Below are positions 55,314 to 64,000 of a stretch of 64,000 bases of DNA, piece by piece (the first letter of the stretch is position 1; each line of letters starts with the position of its first letter). The translations under genes were made by a program, and so were the position numbers. Origin of the DNA: an uncultured Sphingomonas sp. (lineage in GTDB: Bacteria; Pseudomonadota; Alphaproteobacteria; Sphingomonadales; Sphingomonadaceae); assembly GCA_913777325.1 (NCBI GenBank), contig CAJYSA010000107.1, forward strand, positions 1 through 64,000, read 5' to 3'. The notes under the pieces were generated by a model. The model saw only the letters and a program-made list of their open reading frames with translations. It searched no databases and had not been told where the DNA came from.

Positions 55314-56299
55314 ACTTTCGTTTCATCGTGCATCCCACGCAGCGTCTCGATCATATCCGGCAAAGCATCGAGCGTGATGGTGTTTGATACGATGGCGCGC
55401 GCTGCGACATCGCCGCGGTCGAGCAGATCGACAACGGTTTGGAACTCCTCCAGCGTCCACGCCATCGAGAACGTTAACTTTACCTGCTTATAGGTGGCGA
55501 TCCCGGGGATGACGGGATCCGGCGCCATGCAAAAACCCAGCGAGATGACCTCGCCGTTTGGCTTCACCAGGTTTACCGATTGCTGGAGGGCGCCGACCAC
55601 ACCGATCGCTTCGAAGACGTAATCAGGCGGCCCGCCAAGCGCCTCGGCGATGCGTTCGCCCTCCCCCTCGCCCAACGTGACGAAGGCGTCAGCGCCCATT
55701 TCGAGCGCCAGCGCTTCGCGCCGCCTGGAGCGGGATGCCGTGACCAGACGCCCGGCACCAAGCCGTCGCGCCCAGAAGGTAGCCGTCAAGCCGACCGTAC
55801 CACCGCCAAGCACCAGCACCCGAGCGTTCGGTTTTAGCCGAGCCAGTGAAACCCCGTGCAATCCGACCGCCAGCGGCTCGACCAGCGCGCCGTCCTTAAG
55901 CGATAGTGCCGACGGCAACTTGACCGACGCGCGCTCCGCAATGCGCATATATTCGCCGAAACCGCCCATATAGGAAGTGGGCGTCGGGCACATCACCTGC
56001 ATCCCGGTCCGGCACATGTCGCAGTGTCCGCAACCCGCTGCCGGCAGCGCCGTCACGAAATCGCCGACCTTCAGAGAATGTGCGTCTGGACCAACCGCCA
56101 CGACCTCTCCGCAAAATTCATGGCCCAACACCGAACCACACGGGAAGTCGTATCCATTGCCCGACGTCATGTTCAGATCGGTGCCACAGATGCCGCATCG
56201 ACCGACTTTTATGACGGCCTCCCCTAAACCGGGTTCGGGATCGGGCAGGGTTTCGATGGCCCAGGGTCGGTCAGCACCTTTGAATACGGCAGCGCGCAT
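55292..56299 (-). CDS. Zinc-dependent medium-chain alcohol dehydrogenase
   Basis: MDR-family dehydrogenase of 335 residues. The catalytic zinc site is GRCGICGTDLNM and GHEFCGEVVAVG, and the structural zinc cysteines are in CGHCDMCRTGMQVMC. The cofactor motif is VLVLGGGTVGLTA. It oxidises a polyol or other alcohol with NAD(P); substrate open. The start at 56299 follows AAGGA nine bases upstream. It is the first gene of the accessory block after the integrase remnant, and an MFS gene lies 159 bp upstream on the same strand. Confidence 0.92.
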   Translation of the reverse strand: MRAAVFKGADRPWAIETLPDPEPGLGEAVIKVGRCGICGTDLNMTSGNGYDFPCGSVLGHEFCGEVVAVGPDAHSLKVGDFVTALPAAGCGHCDMCRTGMQVMCPTPTSYMGGFGEYMRIAERASVKLPSALSLKDGALVEPLAVGLHGVSLARLKPNARVLVLGGGTVGLTATFWARRLGAGRLVTASRSRRREALALEMGADAFVTLGEGEGERIAEALGGPPDYVFEAIGVVGALQQSVNLVKPNGEVISLGFCMAPDPVIPGIATYKQVKLTFSMAWTLEEFQTVVDLLDRGDVAARAIVSNTITLDALPDMIETLRGMHDETKVHVDPWG

Positions 56300-56458
56300 G
56301 CTGTTGTTCCTTGTTGAAAGCGCACGAAGGTCATCGGCCCTGCTTGACGCAATCGATAACGGGTGATCTGCGGCTACGTGGCCAATCCTCTCCGTTGCCC
56401 GCATAGCACCGCTCGCTGCGAACCGTGTATCGCCCCTGCGATAACTGCGTCGGAAGGT

Positions 56459-57688
56459 CTAAGAGGAATTCTGGCAATCGGTGCGGTCTGGATAACGCCC
56501 TAGCAGGACGTAGGTGAAACCCGAGAGCATGAGCGCACCCGTCGCCGCCATAAGGGCCGGATCGTAACTGTGGAAAGCATCAAACGATAAGCCGATGAGC
56601 GAAGACCCGATCGCCACGCCCAATGCGATGGCGAATACAACAAAACCGAACAGCGTGCCGAAGGTGCGCATACCGAAGTAACGCGCGATGACAAAGCCGA
56701 CGATGTCGAACTCGGCTCCCTGCCCCAACCCCAGCAGAAGCAGCCCCACCCCCGCATACAGCGGATCGCTGCCGCGCCAGAGCAGCAGCGCCGCACCTGA
56801 AGCGGCGCCGAGCATCATGGTTAGCGCGACTGCCGGCGCCCAAAAACGATCCAGAAGCATTCCAGTCAGAAGCGCCCCCGCAAAGCTGGACACTCCGATA
56901 AGCCCCATCATCGATGCCGCCACCGCCGGTGCGATGCCCTTCGATACTAGCAATGGCTGAAGCTGCGAGACGATCGCGATCAAAGCGGCATAGGCCAGCG
57001 CGGCGGCGAGCGAGATAATGATGACGCGGCGGTCGGTCAGCAACCTTCTCCATGTGAGACGGGGAGGCTTCTCAGGCATCGGATACACCGGCTTTGTCGG
57101 TGCCGTACGACCAAGCCACCGCCACACTGCCGGCAATGCCACAAGCAGGATGAGTGCCGCCATCAGCGCATAACCCGCGCGCCAGCCATAAACGGCAATC
57201 GTGGCGTAAAGCGCGGGCGGCAGGGCAACGCTCGCCAGCGCCTGACCCGTTCGACCGACGGCCAAGGAGAAACCAAGCGACTTGGGGAACACGAGGCCCA
57301 TGATCTGCGAGAAGCCGAGCCCCGATGTGGCCACGCCGACCAGTGACGCTGCCGCCCAGAGCAGGTAGAATAATGCGATCCGCCCGGTCATCGCTGCCAG
57401 CGCCACATAGACAGTTGCCATCCCCGCCAGCCCGCCCAAGATAAGGCGTCGCGCGCCGATGCGATCGATCAGCCTGCCAGCAAAGGGCGACGCGATGGCT
57501 GACAGCAACGTCGCGTTTTGCGCCAGCCCGATCTGGCCTGGCGTCCAGCCAAACGCATTGCCCAACGGCAGCACGAACAGGCTGAAGACGGTCGGCATCA
57601 CGGCCGCGCCTAGTCCCATGCCGAGCATCGTCGCAACGCCCGTACCCCAGCCTTCGCGCCATTCGGCCGCAACGATCGCGGACTGCAT
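56459..57688 (-). CDS. MFS transporter (monocarboxylate/OFA-like)
   Basis: Membrane protein of 409 residues with about twelve helices. The N-terminal half has PFAGRLIDRIGARRLILGG (MFS A motif) and LGFSQIMGLVFPKSLGFSL, which recall the OFA and monocarboxylate-type carriers. It could import an organic acid or alcohol for the adjacent dehydrogenase. The start at 57688 (MQSAIVAAEWREGWG) fits relatives; a TTG at 57751 adds 21 residues without a ribosome site. It has a higher share of A/T-ending codons than the housekeeping genes to the left. Confidence 0.85.
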   Translation of the reverse strand: MQSAIVAAEWREGWGTGVATMLGMGLGAAVMPTVFSLFVLPLGNAFGWTPGQIGLAQNATLLSAIASPFAGRLIDRIGARRLILGGLAGMATVYVALAAMTGRIALFYLLWAAASLVGVATSGLGFSQIMGLVFPKSLGFSLAVGRTGQALASVALPPALYATIAVYGWRAGYALMAALILLVALPAVWRWLGRTAPTKPVYPMPEKPPRLTWRRLLTDRRVIIISLAAALAYAALIAIVSQLQPLLVSKGIAPAVAASMMGLIGVSSFAGALLTGMLLDRFWAPAVALTMMLGAASGAALLLWRGSDPLYAGVGLLLLGLGQGAEFDIVGFVIARYFGMRTFGTLFGFVVFAIALGVAIGSSLIGLSFDAFHSYDPALMAATGALMLSGFTYVLLGRYPDRTDCQNSS

Positions 57689-57751
57689 CCGGCGCTCGTT
57701 CGGTATGATCGCGCCGTCGTCCTCCCGAGGTTGATGAAAGGGCGTAGTCAA

Positions 57752-58171
57752 CGGTTAGCCGCGATAGCCAGAGCGATCAGGTGTCGGGCTAGCCAACCGT
57801 TGGCGAACGCTCCTGCGGAATTACCCGGCCCTTGATATTCATAGAACGGCAACGGCCCTACTCCATGTTCGGGAACGCCTCTCTTGCGAGACGCGGCTCG
57901 GATTACGACACGCGCGATTCTGCCGAGTGGCCACAGAGTGGCACGGTACGGCAGCACCTTTTCAACGCCATGCCCGCACCAGCTCATCGCACTCGCGATG
58001 GATCATTTTCGCGCGAGTGGGCTCGATCATGGTCGCCGGTAGCCGAATATATCGCCAGAACGATCAGCCGTTCATGGCCGTTGTAATCGCCGGAGCTTTC
58101 GGGTCGGGTCGGCCACATCAAAAATGAGACTGTGCCGCCACGCGCGCGCCCGGACCGGATGGAGAGCTTTA
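57752..58171. other. Gene-free divergent region of about 420 bp
   Basis: Between the MFS gene and the divergent sulfotransferase gene I see no convincing protein. It must hold promoters for both sides. A short palindrome GTGGCCAC lies near 57930 within GAGTGGCCACAGAGTGGCAC. Nothing else is recognised. Short frames on either strand have no motif or ribosome site. Confidence 0.5.
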
Positions 58172-59326
58172 ATGACCGACTACGCCCTCGCTACCGCACA
58201 TGATCGGTTGCGTGAGGAGGCTGTTCGTCGCACCGGCCATGATGACTTCGGGGCGGACGATTATCGCGAGGGCTATGACCGGCTGCTGGGCGAACTGGAT
58301 GAGATCGGCCTGTCGGATGCTGGCGCGTCGGCAATGCGCGAACAGATCGTCGATTATCTTGTCGGTCGCCTGCGCTCCGTGGCAGGCTTCAAGCAGCAGC
58401 GCGAAGCAATGGTACGGCCAATCGTCCGGCCGCTGATCATCACCGGGATCGTTCGATCGGGCACGACCGCGCTTCACAAGCTGCTGTCGATGGATCCCCA
58501 GTTCCAGGGGATCGAGCACTGGATCACTTTCGCACCTCAGCCCCGACCTGCGCGTGAGGAATGGCCAGGGAACCCCGACTTCGAGCGCGCTAGCGCAAAG
58601 CTGGCGGCGATGGCCGCCGTAGCGCCCGAGATGATCGAGGATCACGGCATGGCTGTCGATACGGTCGAGGAATCGCTCCACATCCTGCCGCAGAGCTTCT
58701 GCTCTAACATGTTCCCGTCGCAAACAAGCATTCCCAAGTATGACGCATGGTATAAATCGACGGACGACACGTTCAGCTATCGCCACTTCGCCGATAACCT
58801 GCGCCTGATCGGAGCAAATGATCCCGAACGCACCTGGCTGCTGAAGAACCCAACGGACGCCTTCTCTTTGCAGCAGGTGCTAAATGTATTTCCTGACGCG
58901 ATGATCGTTCAGACGCATCGTGATCCGCTTCAGGCGGTGCCGTCCATCGTCAATCTGCTCGCCGGCGCGCATCGCTTTTACGTCGGAGAGCAGGCCGACA
59001 TGGCGAAGGTCTTTGCGCGCGAGCAGGAAATGTGGGCGCTGGCGGTTGAACGGGCCGACGCTGTCAAGGCGACCATCCCGGGCCGCGTCGTCGATGTCGA
59101 TTTTGGGAATTTTGTGCGCGATCAGATGGGCGTTGTGCAGAAGATCTACGATCATTTTGGCCTGACGCTCAGCGCAGCGGCCGAGACCGCGATGCGCAAC
59201 TGGCTTGCCGCCCATCCACGAAAATCGACCACGATGCAGCGCTTCACCCCCGAGGACTGGGGCGGGAGCACGGGCAATCTTGTTGAGCGCTACGCTGCGT
59301 ACCGCGAACGCTACGGTTTCGCATAA
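58172..59326 (+). CDS. Sulfotransferase family protein
   Basis: Cytoplasmic protein of 384 residues. The PAPS 5'-phosphosulfate loop is LIITGIVRSGTTALHKLLS, and QTHRDPLQAVPSIVNL is the 3'-phosphate-binding element, as in the Sulfotransfer_3 clan of sterol/lipid-type sulfotransferases. WLLKNPTDAF is also conserved. It would move sulfate from PAPS to an alcohol or phenol. GGAGAG precedes the ATG at 58172. It starts a group of three plus-strand genes (sulfotransferase, DUF1214 and VOC), with 11-bp spacing to the next. Confidence 0.88.
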   Translation: MTDYALATAHDRLREEAVRRTGHDDFGADDYREGYDRLLGELDEIGLSDAGASAMREQIVDYLVGRLRSVAGFKQQREAMVRPIVRPLIITGIVRSGTTALHKLLSMDPQFQGIEHWITFAPQPRPAREEWPGNPDFERASAKLAAMAAVAPEMIEDHGMAVDTVEESLHILPQSFCSNMFPSQTSIPKYDAWYKSTDDTFSYRHFADNLRLIGANDPERTWLLKNPTDAFSLQQVLNVFPDAMIVQTHRDPLQAVPSIVNLLAGAHRFYVGEQADMAKVFAREQEMWALAVERADAVKATIPGRVVDVDFGNFVRDQMGVVQKIYDHFGLTLSAAAETAMRNWLAAHPRKSTTMQRFTPEDWGGSTGNLVERYAAYRERYGFA

Positions 59327-59337
59327 GGAGACGCACG

Positions 59338-60507
59338 ATGACGGTTCTTCCATGGCCTGATCGGCTCAAGCAGATCGAACATGCCGGCGAACTTTGGGCG
59401 CGCACCTGGGCGCCCAACGACGAGCAGGTCCGGGCAGAATTGCACCGACAGATCATGATGAACCTGTCGCTGGGATATTTTCTGTACTTTCAATCCAGTC
59501 CCGACCATCCCGACTTCGCGCCGTTCCTGAACTCGGTTTACCTGCTTCAGCCGAACCCGGACGACGCCTATGTCGTCGCGCACATAAGCGGCGATGGGAT
59601 CTATCGTATCTCGGGTGATCGCGGCTCGGTCCATCTTCTGACGATCACGATCGGCAAGAACATGATGGGTATGGTCGAGGAGATGGGCCAGCAGCATCTT
59701 GAGGTTGATGTCGACGATCTGGTCCCCGGCAAGGACGGGAAGGTCGACATCATCCTATCGGTCGAGAAGCCCGAGGGTCATGAAGGTGCGTGGCTGCAGA
59801 TCCGACGCGAATCCGAATACGTGCTCATCCGCCAGCGTAGCTATGACTGGGGTAACGAGGCCGACGCGCGCCTGTCGATCGAGCGACTTGACAACAATCC
59901 CATTAAGCGACGGATGCCAACCGCAGAAATCGAGCAGCGGTTGGATGGAATGCTGGCCTTTGCCGAGCGGCTCAGCCGGTTCTGGCTGAATTTCGTCAAT
60001 GGCATCAAGGAGCGACACGCGCCCAACTCCGTGCATGTCGCGCCTTTTCAGGAAATGGGCGGCGTCAAGGCGCAAGTCTATTGGGAGGCAATCTTCGAAA
60101 TCGCGCCCGACGAGGCGCTGATCGTCGAAACAGAAGTTCCACGTCAGGTGCGCTACTGGAATGTGCAACTCAACGACGAGATATGGAACACAATTGAATA
60201 TGTGAATGCGCAGTCCAGCTTGAACGGGCATCAGGCACAGCTCGACTCCGACGGGCGTTTCCGCGCCGTCGTTGCCGCTGAGGATCCCGGTGTGCCGAAC
60301 TGGCTCGACACACTGGGCCATCCGACGGGAACGTTGGTCGGTCGATGGTATCGTTCCAGCGACGCGCCGGAGCCGACCCTCCGCCGTGTCAAATTGTCGG
60401 AGCTGCGCGATTATCTCCCCCTAGATACGCCGGTCGTCACCCCCGAGGCGCGAGCGGAATCGATCCGTGCACGCAGTCGCGGCGCCCAGCAGCGCCGCCG
60501 CTGGTAG
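59338..60507 (+). CDS. DUF1214-domain protein
   Basis: Protein of 389 residues without signal peptide. The C-terminal third (FEIAPDEALIVETEVPRQVRYWNVQLNDEIWNTIEY-like region and LDSDGRFRAVVAAEDPGVPNWLDT) matches the DUF1214 jelly-roll domain. The first part has Asp/Tyr-rich stretches but no known motif. Function unknown; relatives occur next to sulfotransferases and degradation genes. AAGGAGA lies eight bases before the ATG at 59338. It is close-coupled to the sulfotransferase and probably acts on the same compound class. Confidence 0.85.
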   Translation: MTVLPWPDRLKQIEHAGELWARTWAPNDEQVRAELHRQIMMNLSLGYFLYFQSSPDHPDFAPFLNSVYLLQPNPDDAYVVAHISGDGIYRISGDRGSVHLLTITIGKNMMGMVEEMGQQHLEVDVDDLVPGKDGKVDIILSVEKPEGHEGAWLQIRRESEYVLIRQRSYDWGNEADARLSIERLDNNPIKRRMPTAEIEQRLDGMLAFAERLSRFWLNFVNGIKERHAPNSVHVAPFQEMGGVKAQVYWEAIFEIAPDEALIVETEVPRQVRYWNVQLNDEIWNTIEYVNAQSSLNGHQAQLDSDGRFRAVVAAEDPGVPNWLDTLGHPTGTLVGRWYRSSDAPEPTLRRVKLSELRDYLPLDTPVVTPEARAESIRARSRGAQQRRRW

Positions 60508-60592
60508 GCGACGGGGGCCCGGACGCCACCAGAAACCAGTCGGCGGCGGGCGGTGATCGAGCCGCCGGCGACCAGCACAGGACAAGACGCGT

Positions 60593-61096
60593 ATGTCGTA
60601 CCCGCTATTGGAAAACGCCTTTCAGCTTGCCTATATCACCAACGACATCGATCGAGCAGTCGAGACGTTCACGTCGCGCTATGGCGTTGGCGCATTTCAC
60701 ATTATGCGCGACACGCCTGACGGGGACGGAACCGTACATATCGCGCTCGGCTATGCCGGCCGAACCAATATCGAGCTGATCGAGCCGGGCACAAATGGCC
60801 GCGCGCTGTATGCAGATTGGATCGCCGATGCCACAGGCTTCGTATGTCGTTTCCACCACGTTGGCCTGTTGATTGAGGACGCTGCGGATTGGGACACCAT
60901 GCGTCATTCGATTATCCAGAACGGCAGCGCAATCGTCATGGAGGGAGAGGTTCCCGACTTTGCGGCGTATCTCTACACTGACGCCGTTGCCGAGCTTGGT
61001 CATTATCTCGAATATGTCCGGCTTGGCGCGCACGGCCAGGCGATGTTCGCAGGCGTGCCGGGATTTCCGGGTTTTCTCTATGCCGCAAAGGGATAG
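60593..61096 (+). CDS. VOC-family protein (glyoxalase/dioxygenase fold)
   Basis: Small vicinal-oxygen-chelate protein of 167 residues, two beta-alpha-beta-beta-beta units. LENAFQLAYITNDIDRAVETF starts the first, and CRFHHVGLLIEDAADWD the second, with His-His and Glu (ELIEP, LEYVRLG) as possible metal ligands. VOC proteins include dioxygenases, epimerases and lyases; no further call is possible. It lies 85 bp after the DUF1214 gene on the same strand. The gene ends 34 bp before the convergent regulator. Confidence 0.85.
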   Translation: MSYPLLENAFQLAYITNDIDRAVETFTSRYGVGAFHIMRDTPDGDGTVHIALGYAGRTNIELIEPGTNGRALYADWIADATGFVCRFHHVGLLIEDAADWDTMRHSIIQNGSAIVMEGEVPDFAAYLYTDAVAELGHYLEYVRLGAHGQAMFAGVPGFPGFLYAAKG

Positions 61097-61130
61097 GCGC
61101 ATTTCATGAGCCGGCATGAACGGGTCTCCG

Positions 61131-62036
61131 TCAGGCCAACGCCGCCACGCTGCTCCAGACGAGACGCACGAGTTCGGCCTGACCGCGCGTCCCCGTCGCA
61201 GCATAAAGCCGCTTCGAATAATGCCGGGCGGTCTGTTCGGTAATGCCGAGCATAGCGGCGGCTTCAACGATCGAAGCCCCCTCCGCCAGCGCCACCGCCA
61301 TCCGCGCCTCTGCTCCGGTCAGCCCATATGCAGCGGCGAAGGAGGCGGCCCGGTCAATCGGCTCCACGGGCTTGCGAAACAGCGCGAGAGCCGCACTGCG
61401 CCCCCCGGGCGCGAATGGCAGCGCAATCGTCTGTCCCGCGGCCGCGACGCGGGCGCCGGTCCGCACGCCTTCGACCAGCACGGCCCGCTGCCTGGAGGAC
61501 GCATCGAGGCTGAGGCCCGCCCCCGCCTCTCCAAGTCGATCCAGAACCGCCCACCCCACGCCCGCCCTGTCTAAGGCCGCCGATGCAGCGGCAAGCTCGA
61601 CCTGACCGTCGTGAATGCGCATGAGGTTGGCCACGGCGATCACGACATGGGTCAGCAACGCCGACAGCAGCGCTCCGTCGGCGGCATCGAACGCATCGGA
61701 TACCCCGCCCCGGATACCCAGCCAGACATCGCTCCGGCTGCTTGACGCACGGATCAATTTTCCGTGTTCCGCTTCACTTAGCGTTTCGAGTTCATACAGC
61801 CGTCCGGATCGGACTGACTGGAGCAATTGACGCGACAGCGGTGGGAGCGGCGCGAGGTTGGAGGCGCAGGAAACATGGGTTTTCCAGCCGCTGCTGCCGC
61901 TGCATACGATTAGGGTCGCTTCGCGTGCCTGCGTCCGACGGCGAAGCCGTTCGAGGAATGTCGCAAATGGCGCCGAATCGTTGATCGCATACAGCGTGGT
62001 CAGCAATTCGTCCTGATCGACGCGCGATAAAACCAT
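61131..62036 (-). CDS. LuxR-type transcriptional regulator
   Basis: Protein of 301 residues. The C-terminal domain is a LuxR helix-turn-helix: [56 protein letters not shown] in outline (residues about 235-290). The N-terminal 200 residues are a predicted GAF-like sensing domain with no clear motif. It is divergent from cysD over 79 bp and convergent with the VOC gene, so it is a good candidate to regulate the island genes. ATG 62036 has TAGGG about eight bases upstream; an ATG at 62054 is the alternative. Confidence 0.85.
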   Translation of the reverse strand: MVLSRVDQDELLTTLYAINDSAPFATFLERLRRRTQAREATLIVCSGSSGWKTHVSCASNLAPLPPLSRQLLQSVRSGRLYELETLSEAEHGKLIRASSSRSDVWLGIRGGVSDAFDAADGALLSALLTHVVIAVANLMRIHDGQVELAAASAALDRAGVGWAVLDRLGEAGAGLSLDASSRQRAVLVEGVRTGARVAAAGQTIALPFAPGGRSAALALFRKPVEPIDRAASFAAAYGLTGAEARMAVALAEGASIVEAAAMLGITEQTARHYSKRLYAATGTRGQAELVRLVWSSVAALA

Positions 62037-62115
62037 CGCAGATGCCCTACCCATATGGGAGGTGCCTATGCAAGCTCATAGGTCGACGGTGTGCCCACTG
62101 CCTAGGAGCGCAACC

Positions 62116-63018
62116 ATGACGAACCTGACCCACCTCCAGCGGCTTGAGGCGGAAAGTATCCACATTCTGCGCGAGGTCGTCGCCGAATGCGAAAGGCCGG
62201 TAATGCTCTATTCGGTCGGCAAGGATTCCGCGGTGATGGTACATCTCGCCCGCAAGGCCTTTTACCCTTCCCCGCCGCCGTTTCCGCTGCTGCACGTCGA
62301 TACGACGTGGAAATTCCGCGCGATGTATGAACTCCGTGACCAAATCGCCCGCGAGACTGGGATGGAACTCCTTGTCTATCAAAACCCCGAGGCAAAGGAA
62401 CGAGGCATCAACCCGTTCGACCACGGGCCTCTTCATACCGATATGTGGAAGACCGAGGGACTAAAGCAAGCGCTTGATCTCCATAACTTCGACGCGGCCT
62501 TCGGCGGTGCGCGCCGTGACGAGGAGAAAAGCCGGGCCAAGGAAAGGGTGTTCAGTTTCCGCTCCGCCAATCATCGCTGGGACCCCAAAAACCAGCGGCC
62601 AGAGCTTTGGAATCTTTATAATACGCGCAAGTCAAAGGGAGAATCAATCCGCGTATTCCCGATCTCGAATTGGACCGAACTCGACGTTTGGCAATATATT
62701 CAACTCGAAGACATCCCGATCGTGCCGCTGTACTTCGCAGCCCCCCGCCCTACCGTCGAGCGTGACGGGATGTTGCTGATGGTCGACGACGACCGCTTTC
62801 GCCTGGCCCCTGGCGAAGTGCCGGTTGAGCGATCGATCCGGTTCCGCACGCTGGGCTGTTACCCGTTGACGGGTGCTGTGGAGAGCGAAGCGGCCACGCT
62901 GAGCGAAGTCATTCAGGAAATGTTGCTGACCACGACGAGCGAGCGGCAGGGGCGTGCAATCGACAAGGATGCGGGCTCGGCCAGCATGGAAAAGAAGAAG
63001 CAGGAAGGGTATTTCTGA
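62116..63018 (+). CDS. cysD: Sulfate adenylyltransferase subunit 2
   Basis: ATP-sulfurylase catalytic subunit of 300 residues. The PP-loop is [15 protein letters not shown], and [37 protein letters not shown] and [14 protein letters not shown] are standard CysD blocks. With CysN it makes adenosine phosphosulfate from sulfate and ATP. TAGGAG lies seven bases before the ATG at 62116. The stop shares a base with the cysN start (TGATG). In this island it may feed the sulfotransferase, or cysteine synthesis, or both. Confidence 0.97.
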   Translation: MTNLTHLQRLEAESIHILREVVAECERPVMLYSVGKDSAVMVHLARKAFYPSPPPFPLLHVDTTWKFRAMYELRDQIARETGMELLVYQNPEAKERGINPFDHGPLHTDMWKTEGLKQALDLHNFDAAFGGARRDEEKSRAKERVFSFRSANHRWDPKNQRPELWNLYNTRKSKGESIRVFPISNWTELDVWQYIQLEDIPIVPLYFAAPRPTVERDGMLLMVDDDRFRLAPGEVPVERSIRFRTLGCYPLTGAVESEAATLSEVIQEMLLTTTSERQGRAIDKDAGSASMEKKKQEGYF

Positions 63019-64000
63019 TGGCCAGCACCATTCCGGCTGATGCGCCGACAACAGACAGTGCCTATCAGGTCGACCGGTTGATCGCCGAGGATATCGATGC
63101 CTATTTGGAGCTGCATCGCAACAAAAGTCTCTTGCGCTTCATCACCTGCGGGTCGGTAGATGACGGCAAATCGACGCTTATCGGCAGGCTTCTCTACGAT
63201 TCGAAGATGATTTTTGAGGATCAGCTCGCGACTCTTGAGAGCGATTCGAGACGTGTTGGCACGCAAGGGCAAGAGATTGACTTTGCACTTCTGGTCGATG
63301 GGCTTGCCGCCGAGCGCGAACAGGGTATTACGATCGACGTCGCCTATCGTTTTTTTACAACCGAAAAACGCAAATTCATCGTCGCCGATACGCCGGGCCA
63401 CGAGCAATACACCCGTAACATGGTGACAGGCGCCTCAACCGCTGACCTTGCCGTCATTCTGATAGACGCGCGCAAAGGCGTCCTGACGCAGACGCGGCGG
63501 CACAGCTATCTGGCGCACCTCGTCGGCATCCGCCATCTCGTGTTGGCGGTAAACAAGATGGATCTGGTCGGCTACGACCAAAAGACCTTCGACGACATCG
63601 TTGCCGAATACCGGACGTTTGCCGAAAGCATCGGCATCGCCGATTTCACGCCGATGCCGATCTCTGGCTTCAAAGGCGACAATATCACCACACGCTCGCC
63701 CAACGTGCCGTGGTATCACGGCCCCTCGTTGATCGAATATCTCGAAGGGGTCGAAATCGACGCCGAACGGGACCGGGCGAAGCCGTTCCGGCTGCCGGTC
63801 CAATGGGTCAATCGGCCCAATCTCGACTTCCGCGGCTTTTCGGGACTGATCGCGACGGGCGAGATTCATCCCGGTGACAAGGTGCGAGTCCTGCCGTCGG
63901 GCAAGACATCGACGGTCCAGCGGATCGTCAGCTTCAACGGCGATCTTGACGGCGCGGTCGCGGGGCAGTCGGTGACGTTGACCCTGGCCGACGAGATCGA
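63018..64000 (+). CDS. cysN: Sulfate adenylyltransferase subunit 1 (CysN or CysNC), cut by window edge
   Basis: GTPase subunit of ATP sulfurylase; 327 codons are visible and the C-terminal part lies beyond the window. The GTP-binding motifs are [16 protein letters not shown] (P-loop), [28 protein letters not shown], and [10 protein letters not shown]. The domain-2 start [17 protein letters not shown] is also seen. In many alphaproteobacteria this gene is fused to APS kinase (cysC); whether it is here cannot be told. Coupled to cysD by TGATG. Confidence 0.96.
   Translation, partial: MASTIPADAPTTDSAYQVDRLIAEDIDAYLELHRNKSLLRFITCGSVDDGKSTLIGRLLYDSKMIFEDQLATLESDSRRVGTQGQEIDFALLVDGLAAEREQGITIDVAYRFFTTEKRKFIVADTPGHEQYTRNMVTGASTADLAVILIDARKGVLTQTRRHSYLAHLVGIRHLVLAVNKMDLVGYDQKTFDDIVAEYRTFAESIGIADFTPMPISGFKGDNITTRSPNVPWYHGPSLIEYLEGVEIDAERDRAKPFRLPVQWVNRPNLDFRGFSGLIATGEIHPGDKVRVLPSGKTSTVQRIVSFNGDLDGAVAGQSVTLTLADEI

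Noticed and set aside
57748..57987. 79-codon minus-strand frame in the gap beside the MFS gene
   Set aside because: It has no ribosome site, no motif and abuts the MFS start region; treated as non-coding.
54371..64000. Right-hand attachment repeat of the island inside the window
   Set aside because: I looked for a second copy of the tRNA-Glu 3' end and saw none; the island's far end must lie beyond 64000.

Overview
The window looks like chromosomal DNA from a high-GC alphaproteobacterium of the Sphingomonadales (Sphingomonas-like). This rests on the two large TonB-dependent receptors of the Caulobacter/Xanthomonas/sphingomonad type, the pyruvate dehydrogenase E1 pair in which the beta subunit carries its own lipoyl domain, the class II DAHP synthase, the Tad-type pilus proteins and the overall codon bias. 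No taxonomic marker such as rRNA is present, so the assignment is an inference from gene families. Genes are dense, often overlap by 1 to 30 bases, and most long antisense frames are GC-driven shadows.

Layout. 1-10.4 kb: the start of a TonB receptor gene running off the left edge, a TPR-sulfotransferase, an AdiC-like permease, a Rieske oxygenase plus CrtI-like flavoenzyme pair that is divergent from a TetR regulator across a clear palindrome, and a secreted M20 peptidase. 10.4-21.0 kb: the most interesting block. A tightly coupled minus-strand operon (exported phospholipase C, acid phosphatase, DUF5690 permease, FAD amine oxidase, phosphonatase PhnX) faces a PhnZ-like HD oxygenase, a second TonB receptor and a GntR/UTRA regulator. 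The same 12-bp operator-like sequence lies upstream of the operon and upstream of the receptor. I read this as a phosphonolipid or aminoethylphosphonate scavenging regulon. 21.0-28.7 kb: tRNA-Ser, peptidoglycan enzymes, and a housekeeping string tmk-holB-metG-tatD-MBL hydrolase. 28.8-38.9 kb: PPK2, GH43, GH5 and GH130-like glycan enzymes, and an RpfF-type DSF synthase convergent with a membrane GGDEF-EAL protein. 39-42 kb: TadG/TadE-like pilus assembly genes. 42-54.3 kb: housekeeping (pdhAB, cysK, SleB hydrolase, rpsU, cysS, DAHP synthase). 54.3-64 kb: tRNA-Glu(CUC) followed at once by a truncated integrase and an IS5-type transposase remnant, then an accessory block (alcohol dehydrogenase, MFS, sulfotransferase, DUF1214, VOC, LuxR regulator, cysD, cysN running off the right edge).

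How the parts fit. In the phosphonate block, the exported lipase and phosphatase would release head groups. The receptor and permease would import them. The flavoenzyme plus PhnX would turn aminoethylphosphonate into acetaldehyde and phosphate, with control by the local GntR protein. In the right-hand island the ATP-sulfurylase genes could feed activated sulfate to the sulfotransferase. Both schemes are inferred from gene content, motifs and spacing only.
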